Shown one piece after another: positions 6,456 through 13,380 of a stretch of DNA of 50,032 bases. The notes below the pieces were generated by a model. It did no database searches, was not told the origin of the DNA, and saw only the letters and a program-made list of their open reading frames with translations. Position 1 is the first letter of the stretch, and each line of letters starts with the position of its first letter. The stretch lies in NCBI RefSeq assembly GCF_010811875.1, contig NZ_VKHP01000034.1, forward strand, positions 1 through 50,032, read 5' to 3'. Source of the DNA: Bradyrhizobium uaiense (GTDB taxonomy: Bacteria; Pseudomonadota; Alphaproteobacteria; Rhizobiales; Xanthobacteraceae). Made by a program: the position numbers and the translations under genes.

Positions 6456-7400
6456 TCAAAGACCGCCATAACTATGAATCCAGTTCGGCGTCGCATCGCG
6501 TACACGGTATTTCGGTGCAAACCGCGATTGGCGTTCGGCCAGGTGGCGGCCGAAATCTGTGCTCATGAGACGAGCGTCGGGCACCGCGCCAACACGAGTG
6601 AGATCGAGCCGATCGGCGTCCCAGCACGTCCCGATCGTGGGATCGGGATGTCTCTGGCCGCCCGAGTGCAGCGCACAGGCAAGCTGAAGCCGCTCGAAAT
6701 TCGCCTGGTCCAATGTGGGGAGGAGGTGCCGGATTGTGGCCACGAATTCAGCGGCCCGCATGCCGTGCCTGCTGTCGGCGAAATCATCCTGGCGCTTGCA
6801 ATCGTGAATGAGCGCAAACAGGCGCACGACGTCGGTATCCGCGCTGGAACGCCTTGCCAGCATCAGGCCATTCTGCTCGACCCGCCGCCAGTGCGATGGT
6901 CCGTGAATTGAATGCGCGGGCAATTGAAAGGCGGCTGTGGCCTGCCTCTCAATCGAGTCGAAGTCGATGTCGCGAGACGACGGCGAAATGCACGGAGCGA
7001 TGCGCAGTCTGGCTCTCGTGGCCGGCAACGTTTCGATCCAGTGCGCATAATCTGCGCCCCGGACGAATTCGCAGTCGCGCGGTACTACAGGCTCGTAGGA
7101 CAGCCATTGCCGGTCATCGAGCCGTACAAAATCCTTTGACGGCACCCGGTACAGGTAGCCGTGGCGCGTGAGGTCAAGTGACCCGCAGTGGATCGTGACG
7201 CGCGGGGCTCCGCCGCGATAGTGGAAAGACCAACTCCGTCTGCCCTTGGGGTCGGGGACGATGGGCAGGCCGAACGCTGTCGCGTAGGCGCGCTCCGGCG
7301 AAGCAAAGACGGCGCGTGGCTCGCCGCTTCGCGCCTTGCTCGGCTCCAGGCGTTCGACCTGCGCGCGCGAGCCGTGATAAAAATAAGCGGGCTTCCTCAT
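6456..7400 (-). CDS. HD-domain protein with an N-terminal YHGS module
   Basis: This 314-residue protein has two parts. Residues 1-120 open with FYHGSRAQVERLEP and AVFASPERAYATAF; this YHGS start followed by an ASPE segment recalls small ADP-ribosyltransferase-like or DUF modules, though I cannot assign it. Residues 150-290 form an HD metal-dependent phosphohydrolase-like domain: H166-GPS-H170, H199-D200 (FALIHDCKR), H245 (CALHSGG) and D261 (CWDADRLDL). It is first in a minus-strand run with the peptide gene (55 bp downstream) and the radical SAM gene, so it may belong to the same unit. A role in nucleotide turnover or toxin activity is speculative. Length is complete with no frameshift. Confidence 0.7.
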   Translation of the reverse strand: MRKPAYFYHGSRAQVERLEPSKARSGEPRAVFASPERAYATAFGLPIVPDPKGRRSWSFHYRGGAPRVTIHCGSLDLTRHGYLYRVPSKDFVRLDDRQWLSYEPVVPRDCEFVRGADYAHWIETLPATRARLRIAPCISPSSRDIDFDSIERQATAAFQLPAHSIHGPSHWRRVEQNGLMLARRSSADTDVVRLFALIHDCKRQDDFADSRHGMRAAEFVATIRHLLPTLDQANFERLQLACALHSGGQRHPDPTIGTCWDADRLDLTRVGAVPDARLMSTDFGRHLAERQSRFAPKYRVRDATPNWIHSYGGL

Positions 7401-7767
7401 TGAGGATCCACCAGGAAAACATGAACGTTCCCGCGCTCATGAGAGGCTGGGAGAACGGATTCTTGTCTAGTCTTATGCTGCAAGCCTCCCCCAAATCGCC
7501 GCTATTGGTGGAATTCCGGGAGAGGAAGTTAATCACCCTAACGTAGCAGAGGAGAGCTGATGAACCAAGCGCTGACAGTGGCAGCAGAGGTGTTATTAGT
7601 GCCGCTTCGGTCGGCGCGAGGACCAATAGAGAAACGACTATCGAGCGTTGGATCACTATCATTAACGTGGCATCTAGCCAAAAGGCTCAACTTTACTGAT
7701 CGTGTTCACTGTGCTTGAACGGGCCGGCTGCATATTGCTACTGATCCGAATAAGCTGGGACGCTACG
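7401..7767. other. Gene-free stretch upstream of the HD/radical SAM unit
   Basis: I see no gene. It must contain the promoter of the leftward HD-peptide-radical SAM unit, but no -35/-10 pair stands out. The local base composition is more AT-rich than the T6SS genes. Confidence 0.35.
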
Positions 7768-8004
7768 ATGTTCCGCGTTGTCAAAATAGCAGCTCTTGCC
7801 GGCCTGAGCATTACTGTTGTTGGCTTAGCCCATTCCGAGAGTGGTGCGCTCAAGGGAGCGCGAGCTTCGACACCAATATCTATCACGCCTCCCTCTTCAA
7901 GCTGGCGGCTTCCTAGGTGCAGATTGAGCTGCTGCCGGTCTGATGGACGGGTTGTTAAGCTAATCCCACCTTGCGCGCGAACTCAACACGACCGCTCGAT
8001 GTAA
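7768..8004 (+). pseudogene. Truncated secreted-protein start fused to IS remnant
   Basis: From 7768 the frame reads MFRVVKIAALAGLSITVVGL then AHSES, a good Sec signal peptide with a predicted cleavage site after the AHS region. About 25 residues of a Ser/Pro-rich segment follow. From about 7905 the frame runs antisense through the IS3-type scrap and loses protein character. This suggests a gene for a small exported protein interrupted by insertion and later decay. It could also be a chance open frame. Confidence 0.3.
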
Positions 8005-8113
8005 TCGAGCACATCTGCTCTGGCCTCTTTCCTGGTACGATGGATCTTGCGCGCGGTGCGTTCGGTCTTGAGCGACCAGAAGAAGCTCTCGATGGCGACG
8101 TTTTTCGCAGACG
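7983..8113 (-). pseudogene. IS3-type transposase OrfB C-terminal remnant
   Basis: On the minus strand the sequence reads KNVAIESFFWSLKTERTARK, then DVLDYIERSC and a stop. IS3-family OrfB transposases normally have a MESFFSSLKTER block and DYIERFYNPRRRHS followed by a LGYLSP tail. The tail is lost through a frameshift after DYIER, and everything upstream of the catalytic-glutamate region is missing. Only about 43 codons remain, so it is a dead fragment, and no clean IS end is visible. Confidence 0.72.
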
Positions 8114-8125
8114 TTGCTCGATCGG

Positions 8126-8734
8126 CTAGAGTTTGATTCCTTCCATCGATTTTCTCAGCTCATCGGCTGATTGTTTGGCGAGAGCGCCGCCTTGCACGCT
8201 GACCCACGTCTCTGGCCACGCCTTCTTGATTCTTGAGATCGTGTACCCACCTAGTTTCGGGGGTGGGACCGTGCCGCTGCTATCGATGACTAGTGCCCCT
8301 ATGAAGACGTCATCGTTGCTATGTGCGCAATTCGAGAGGCCAATGCAATGGACGAGTTCGTGCACAAGGATATGGAGCCGCATTGCCTGGCCAGCGTCAG
8401 CGCGGCCGACTTTCGGGGTTGCAGGCACTCGCAGCTTCACTGAACTCATCGAAGGGCCACTACGTGAGTCGACGACGGTCTGTACGGCGCTGCCGTGGAG
8501 GCCGGAACCCGGATACGTTTCGGCCACGATCGGGCTGCTAGCTGCGCTGTCAGCCTTTCTGAACGCAAGATAGACGCCGTTCTGCTTGAGAAGGTCGTTG
8601 ATCGTCGTGATCGCTGTATCGAGATCATTCACCCAAACGCTTGGGGTGAAGCTCGGCCCAGGGAATATCTTTAGCTCACCCGTGCGCCGCACCCGTTCGG
8701 GCCAAGGCGTAATCTCCGGTTCCGTGCATGCCAT
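8126..8734 (-). CDS. Putative zinc metallopeptidase (HELVH), candidate effector
   Basis: This 202-residue protein has a clear zincin helix: H125-E126-x2-H129 in LHILVHELVHCIGLSNCAHS, then G132 and H138. The pattern HExxHxxG with a later His resembles the metzincin motif HExxHxxGxxH, but the third His is three residues further on, so the subfamily is uncertain. The ATG at 8734 is chosen over a TTG 24 codons upstream because GGGGA sits 7 bases before it. No signal peptide or transmembrane segment is seen. It is divergent from the HELVH protein at 8946, about 210 bp away. Secretion by the nearby T6SS is a guess from position. Confidence 0.6.
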   Translation of the reverse strand: MACTEPEITPWPERVRRTGELKIFPGPSFTPSVWVNDLDTAITTINDLLKQNGVYLAFRKADSAASSPIVAETYPGSGLHGSAVQTVVDSRSGPSMSSVKLRVPATPKVGRADAGQAMRLHILVHELVHCIGLSNCAHSNDDVFIGALVIDSSGTVPPPKLGGYTISRIKKAWPETWVSVQGGALAKQSADELRKSMEGIKL

Positions 8735-8945
8735 GATGCGGTCCCCGTAGAAGGTCGATACAAGATCCCTGACATGTATGTCTCGCCCTTGTTCAAATCG
8801 GTTCAACCCGGCGTGGAACCGCGACGCTACCTATCACGGTCGTGTGTTCGAGACCGGACGAACCGTTCGTATCTGCTTCGCGACTATTCAGCGTAGTTTC
8901 TCGGCGGACCATCGCGTGGCCGAAAGCATAACATGGAGAGTTGCC

Positions 8946-10034
8946 ATGGCCGACGATGTTGATCTTACGGAGCTGGATTACGATTTTTTAGGTCTTAGCT
9001 TTCAGCAGAACGAGCAGTATAAAAAGTTCAACAAATATATCGAGAAGCATGCATCGCCACTTGATGCTTCGATGTTGCAGTGGGATCTAGGCGATCCCGT
9101 GGTAGATGAAGGACTGCCGAACGGCATTCTCATAGCCTTCCGAAGCATGGGATCGTGGATGGTGGTGAACCATGAGAGTGCCGACACCCATGCCGGCAAA
9201 TTCGAGTCGCTGAAGCAGAAATACTTGGCGGCCAAGAACGGCTATAGGCGTCAGATTGTCGGTCTCCTGAAACAAATACAAAGCCACCCGACTGGCCGGG
9301 CGTTGCTTGACGAATTCGGTACCAGCAAACCATCGTTCGCGAGAATTCGTCCATATAACCTGGATGACGCCAACGCACTGACGGTGGCCGACGACCTTGA
9401 TCAACAGCAATATATCATTGCCCGCGGTGCCCGCCTAACTGCCGATCCAAAGAAAAAGGAAATGTTCAAAGTCGTCGGAAAAGGCGGGGGCGCAAATTGT
9501 GATGTCTTGTTTTCGCCCGAGAAAGCAGAGCTTCTCCGAAAGAAATTCAAGAAGGCTCACCATGGCCATGCCCCCGCAATGGCAACCGACGAGGTACTGT
9601 ATCACGAACTCGTTCACGCCTCACGAATGATAGCCGGCGTGATGAACTTTGCCCCAGCAGACCATTGGTACCAGGATTCTGAAGAGTATCTTGCAGTCAT
9701 TTTGACGAACATATACGTGTCCGATAAGGGCGGGCCTCCGCTCTTCAGAGCGTTCTATGGGCCGACCGAAGGCCCCTATAAAGGCAAAGATCCTGCGCCC
9801 GATGATGCGTTGTGGGAAGCGGCCGTCTTCCTTGACAATCCGCAGAACACATCTCCATCGCCCGTGCAGATAATCGAGCGGTTCAGGCTCAGCCAGCCTG
9901 ACCTGTATTGGAGGCTCGCTCATCTACCACCCATGGGAGGGTTGGTAAGGAAGTATAATTGGATTTACTGGTACGACCAGATCCGGATCAAAGGACGCAC
10001 GCGTCCGCGCAGGCCGATGGTTGGTCGACCATGA
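8946..10034 (+). CDS. M91/NleD-like zinc metallopeptidase, candidate effector
   Basis: This 362-residue protein has H220-E221-x2-H224 (DEVLYHELVHASRM), and 23 residues later DSEEYLAVILTNIYVS, whose Glu at 247-248 could be the third zinc ligand. This arrangement resembles the peptidase M91 family, which includes the type III effector NleD and many predicted toxins. The N-terminal 180 residues, mostly charged, have no recognised domain. The ATG at 8946 follows GGAGAGTTGCC; an in-frame opening 56 codons earlier lacks support. The stop codon overlaps the ATG of a 41-codon frame. It lies in the accessory zone beside the T6SS. Substrate and delivery are unknown. Confidence 0.65.
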   Translation: MADDVDLTELDYDFLGLSFQQNEQYKKFNKYIEKHASPLDASMLQWDLGDPVVDEGLPNGILIAFRSMGSWMVVNHESADTHAGKFESLKQKYLAAKNGYRRQIVGLLKQIQSHPTGRALLDEFGTSKPSFARIRPYNLDDANALTVADDLDQQQYIIARGARLTADPKKKEMFKVVGKGGGANCDVLFSPEKAELLRKKFKKAHHGHAPAMATDEVLYHELVHASRMIAGVMNFAPADHWYQDSEEYLAVILTNIYVSDKGGPPLFRAFYGPTEGPYKGKDPAPDDALWEAAVFLDNPQNTSPSPVQIIERFRLSQPDLYWRLAHLPPMGGLVRKYNWIYWYDQIRIKGRTRPRRPMVGRP

Positions 10035-10156
10035 AGAATCTCCCATCGAAGCCGCAATGTCACCGCTATTCAGACCGCCACGTTGACGGCGGGTTCATGG
10101 CCGAGATCTTCTTGTGGGTCCGAAGCGTGACCAAGTGGCTGCTCTGGTACGGGTGA
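10031..10156 (+). CDS. Possible 41-residue protein coupled to the M91-like gene
   Basis: The ATG overlaps the preceding stop codon as ATGA, a typical coupling arrangement. The product starts MKNLPSKPQCHRYSDRH and ends with a hydrophobic, Trp-rich stretch, IFLWVRSVTKWLLWYG, that could sit in a membrane. No family is recognised. It could be a small partner or immunity protein, or simply a chance frame. Confidence 0.25.
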   Translation: MKNLPSKPQCHRYSDRHVDGGFMAEIFLWVRSVTKWLLWYG

Positions 10157-10242
10157 GCGTGCCGGCGCGCGAATTCCTAGCACCGCATATAACGATTGAG
10201 GGAAAATCGCCTCGGTAGAAGGCGAATACCGGCGAGCGCCGC

Positions 10243-11625
10243 TTACGCCTTGGCAGCAACGTAGCCGTAATAATTCATCAAAAAATCCGCAAGGGGCAGG
10301 GGCCTCAGAGCCCCGCCTTTGCTCGGGTGCGGGATCGCGTAGTCTCCCTTGCCCCAGGTGAAGATCGTTGTCGTCACGTTTCCGCTCGACACTTGAATCT
10401 TGTCGCGCAAGACGACCCAGTGCCGCGTGAGCACGGAGCCTTCGTCAGACTGGTCGTCATATTCGATCATGTTAGCGCTTATGAAAAGGCATACGCGGTA
10501 TCCGCCGGCGAGCAGGGCGTTGGCTTCCATGACGTTGTCGATGCCCTTGCTGAATTTCAGATTGGTCTCCTCACGTACGTCCTGGTATCCCGCCTTGCGG
10601 AACCATTGCTCCATTTCGCTCGGCACGGTGATTCCAGCGACATCGCTTATTCTGCCGGTGTCGTCAAAATCGAGGAACCAATTTTCGGAGTCGCGGATGG
10701 AGGCGCATGTCAGCCAATCGACGTGGTCCAGCGAGTAGGGCGGCAAGTAGTTCTTCACGTCCTTTCCCGGCTTGATCAGTAGGCGGCCGAGGCTCGCTTG
10801 CCCCTTCTGATACAGGTCGATGGCGAACCGCGCATACTGCCCCGGCTTGTCGGATGCGTAGCTGAACATCAGCGCAGACGGTCCGCATAGACTCGCCTGA
10901 TCCTGATCGATGAGGCTCGGCTTCGCGATGCGCCTGAGAATGCCTATCCCGACGCGGTGCGGGTCGAGCTTCGGAAAGAACGTAGTCCTCGTGTTCTTCA
11001 GGAAATCGCAGACCATCTCCGCGGCGAGTTTCTTTTGATCCGAATTGAGGTCGTACGGTCCAACCCCAAGCCACTTCTTCTTTTCGTCACCGACGAAGAG
11101 CGTGATGAGCTTTTTTGAAGTCGGCGAGAGCGTTCTGGAGGTGCTCGCAATGGTCGTCAGGTCGTCCAGCTCGAATGCCGTGACCGTGCCGTCCGCGACG
11201 GTCGCCCTGATGATGTCAACCACTTCCGCGTAATCTAGCCTTGAATCGTCGATCAAACCCTTGCGAAGCGCGGCATCGACGGATGGGGTCGTGATTCCAT
11301 CCCATTGGCCCTTTGGAGAGGGAGGTTTGGCGGCCGCCTTCGTCGAGAGGTCAACGAGCCTGCTGAAAGTTGGCCCGCCAGGCCGGATATAGCCGTCAGG
11401 TGTGCCCGCGAAGTGCTTTTTCTGGAAGAACAGAATGGAGGTGTAGAGGCTGTCGCTGGCATGACCTGTCACGATCATTTGCGGCTTGAGTGTGTTCTCC
11501 GCACCCCCGTCGGAAATGGCGATCTTGTTGAGGAGCGAGATGACGAGCTCCTGATCTTGTTTCCAGTTCTGGCAGTTGCGACCCGTCGTCGCAAACCGAC
11601 CGACCTTGTCTTTCAACTGTGGCAT
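10243..11625 (-). CDS. Papain/C39-like cysteine peptidase candidate with peptidoglycan-binding-like N-terminus
   Basis: This 460-residue protein has an N-terminal part (about 1-95) ending FFQKKHFAGTPDGYIRPGG and TFSRLVDL, which resembles peptidoglycan-binding repeats (FQ...G.ADGxVxPGGxT). The C-terminal half contains QASLCGPSALMFSYA (about 245-260), a cysteine-helix like those of papain/C39 peptidases, and a later LTRHWVVLRD (about 405-415) with a likely catalytic His, followed by FTWGKGDY. This is the layout of a cell-wall or protein-cleaving cysteine effector. SD GGGAG lies five bases from the ATG. It follows the gene at 11665 by 39 bp, so they are probably one unit. The catalytic assignment is inferred. 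Confidence 0.58.
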   Translation of the reverse strand: MPQLKDKVGRFATTGRNCQNWKQDQELVISLLNKIAISDGGAENTLKPQMIVTGHASDSLYTSILFFQKKHFAGTPDGYIRPGGPTFSRLVDLSTKAAAKPPSPKGQWDGITTPSVDAALRKGLIDDSRLDYAEVVDIIRATVADGTVTAFELDDLTTIASTSRTLSPTSKKLITLFVGDEKKKWLGVGPYDLNSDQKKLAAEMVCDFLKNTRTTFFPKLDPHRVGIGILRRIAKPSLIDQDQASLCGPSALMFSYASDKPGQYARFAIDLYQKGQASLGRLLIKPGKDVKNYLPPYSLDHVDWLTCASIRDSENWFLDFDDTGRISDVAGITVPSEMEQWFRKAGYQDVREETNLKFSKGIDNVMEANALLAGGYRVCLFISANMIEYDDQSDEGSVLTRHWVVLRDKIQVSSGNVTTTIFTWGKGDYAIPHPSKGGALRPLPLADFLMNYYGYVAAKA

Positions 11626-11664
11626 ATCGGCTCCCAGATCCGGACCGCAGAACTACGATCCGCG

Positions 11665-12633
11665 TCAGCGCGTGCCTTTCGGCTTGGAGCCGAACAGATC
11701 ATGCGTTCCACTGACGCTCAACGTTCCCGAGCACTCGAATCCTCCGAAAATTCCGCAGGACCCTGTGACGGTGACGCGCAGGTCCTTACGCTGATACAGG
11801 TCGACCGATATGCCAAATCGCGAAAAATCGTTGGCGCTGTTCGGCAGGATCAGGTCGATGTGATCGATCGCCCAGCGCGGCAAATTGGGGTTGCTCTTCC
11901 AAAACAGTTCGTTGACGGCGTGGTGCCCGAAATTCGGTCCGACCGTGAGAGCGCCGTCTGCGCCTTCGAACACGAAGCCTGTCTCGTCGATGTGAACGTT
12001 GACCCGATCAGGCGCTACCGCGAAATGGAGCGACGTGATGTCTTGGGGTTGCGGGTCCTTGCCGAACTGCGCACTATAGTCGTCGCTCCATTGGCCTCTG
12101 CCGCGCCCAAGCCCGAAGCCGTGCCGGCCCGGGAGGTCTCGCGTTGAAAGTGGCCTGTCGGATAGCTTCGGACGCCAGATCTCTCGAAATCCCTTGCCGA
12201 TCGTGGCTGCCATCGACAAATCGAGGGCCCAATGCGACGGTTTCTCCGGGCTTTTTCCTTCGGCGAAGGCGTCGAATCCGTCCGACGTTTTGGCGATGCG
12301 GAGCATCTTGATCAGGTCTTCCCAGTTCTTCGGCAGAAAGGTGACGCCGTCGAGCGTGCTCGTCGCGGCCGCGACGCCATACTTCTCCAATTGGCGTCGG
12401 ATATAGGCCTTTTCGTCATAAAGGCGGACATCGGGGTTTGGCCCCGCGAAATATTTCGACAGATCGATCTGCGGCCGAAGCATGGTCAGCCGCGCTGCGA
12501 TCTTCCGGTAAGTGTCGGTCGTCGTCGGATCGGTGGTCGTCACGAGGTCGCGCTCCGGGTCAGAACCAATTTTGATTGGTCTGGCCCCGAGGTAGCCGGG
12601 TTCAATGAACCTCCCAACTGGAAGCGCCGACAA
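11665..12633 (-). CDS. Unknown protein upstream of the cysteine-peptidase candidate
   Basis: I do not recognise this protein of up to 322 residues. The longest frame opens at a TTG (12633); the first in-frame ATG is about 50 codons later at 12483, so the start is uncertain. It is a mixed alpha/beta-looking sequence with a GRHGFGLGRGRGQW Gly/Arg patch and a C-terminal beta-rich, Cys-containing segment, VTVTGSCGIFGGFECSGTLS. No signal peptide or transmembrane segment is seen. It is the first gene of a two-gene minus-strand unit with the peptidase candidate. By analogy with T6SS effector loci it could be an adaptor or immunity partner, but nothing in the sequence shows this. Confidence 0.55.
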   Translation of the reverse strand: MSALPVGRFIEPGYLGARPIKIGSDPERDLVTTTDPTTTDTYRKIAARLTMLRPQIDLSKYFAGPNPDVRLYDEKAYIRRQLEKYGVAAATSTLDGVTFLPKNWEDLIKMLRIAKTSDGFDAFAEGKSPEKPSHWALDLSMAATIGKGFREIWRPKLSDRPLSTRDLPGRHGFGLGRGRGQWSDDYSAQFGKDPQPQDITSLHFAVAPDRVNVHIDETGFVFEGADGALTVGPNFGHHAVNELFWKSNPNLPRWAIDHIDLILPNSANDFSRFGISVDLYQRKDLRVTVTGSCGIFGGFECSGTLSVSGTHDLFGSKPKGTR

Positions 12634-12668
12634 CGCTCTATGGAGCAGTCAGCAACAAGGACGATCCG

Positions 12669-13298
12669 ATGTCATTGCGGAGCAGGGTGCTCGACGTACT
12701 CCACGGCCCGGCGGTCGCGCGCATTCGCTTCCGGTTTCCGATCCGCGGCAGCCACGTGACGATTGCCCCGCAAACGTTCCATCACGTCGCTCGCGCGATC
12801 CGGTTGGGACAGGTCACCGTCGGGGTTCCGACCGATCTCGCGGCAGGCGTTGCGGCGCAATATAACGATGTCGCGCGAACCCGGGCGGACGGTACGGCCG
12901 TCGCGGCGAATACGCTGGAAGTCGTGTCGGCGACGGGACGGCTGGACGAGGCCTATATCGTTCACGAAGCCTTGCATGCCGCCTACGACCTGCTGCGCAC
13001 CGGCCTTGACGGCAATGCGGAGGAGGCGTCCGCCTATGTCTGCACCGCGCTTTATTGCCGCATGACGGGCCTACCGCGACCCCGTTGGGCGAATGGCCCG
13101 ATCTACGCGAATGCCGCGGAGGTCGCCGGAACGCTGTTGTCGCAATATCAGAAAGGTGATCCCGGGATTCCTTGGGTCGGCGAGCATGAGTGGCGGATGC
13201 TGCGCGCCGGTGTAGGCCTCGATCCGGTCTATGCCGGCGGACCGGGCGGTATTCTCACTGGTTGGCTCCTCGGCCAGCAATACACCCACGACGGCTAA
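12669..13298 (+). CDS. Putative zincin (HEALH) protein, candidate effector
   Basis: This 209-residue protein contains H99-E100-x2-H103 (EAYIVHEALHAAYDLL), and 15-16 residues later NAEEASAYVCTAL, where a Glu (118 or 119) could be the third zinc ligand as in gluzincin-like enzymes. GPGGILTGWLLGQQ near the C-terminus is Gly-rich. There is no signal peptide. It is divergent from the gene at 11665 and ends 82 bp from the convergent methyltransferase gene. It is the third HExxH protein in 5 kb and is not obviously related to the other two. Peptidase activity is inferred from the motif alone. Confidence 0.58.
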   Translation: MSLRSRVLDVLHGPAVARIRFRFPIRGSHVTIAPQTFHHVARAIRLGQVTVGVPTDLAAGVAAQYNDVARTRADGTAVAANTLEVVSATGRLDEAYIVHEALHAAYDLLRTGLDGNAEEASAYVCTALYCRMTGLPRPRWANGPIYANAAEVAGTLLSQYQKGDPGIPWVGEHEWRMLRAGVGLDPVYAGGPGGILTGWLLGQQYTHDG

Positions 13299-13380
13299 GC
13301 GCCGAGACTAACATCCACCCCGCAAGATGACAGCCCGGCTCCTTGCCGCCCATCTTTGCCGAGGTCGACAGTTGCAGGTC

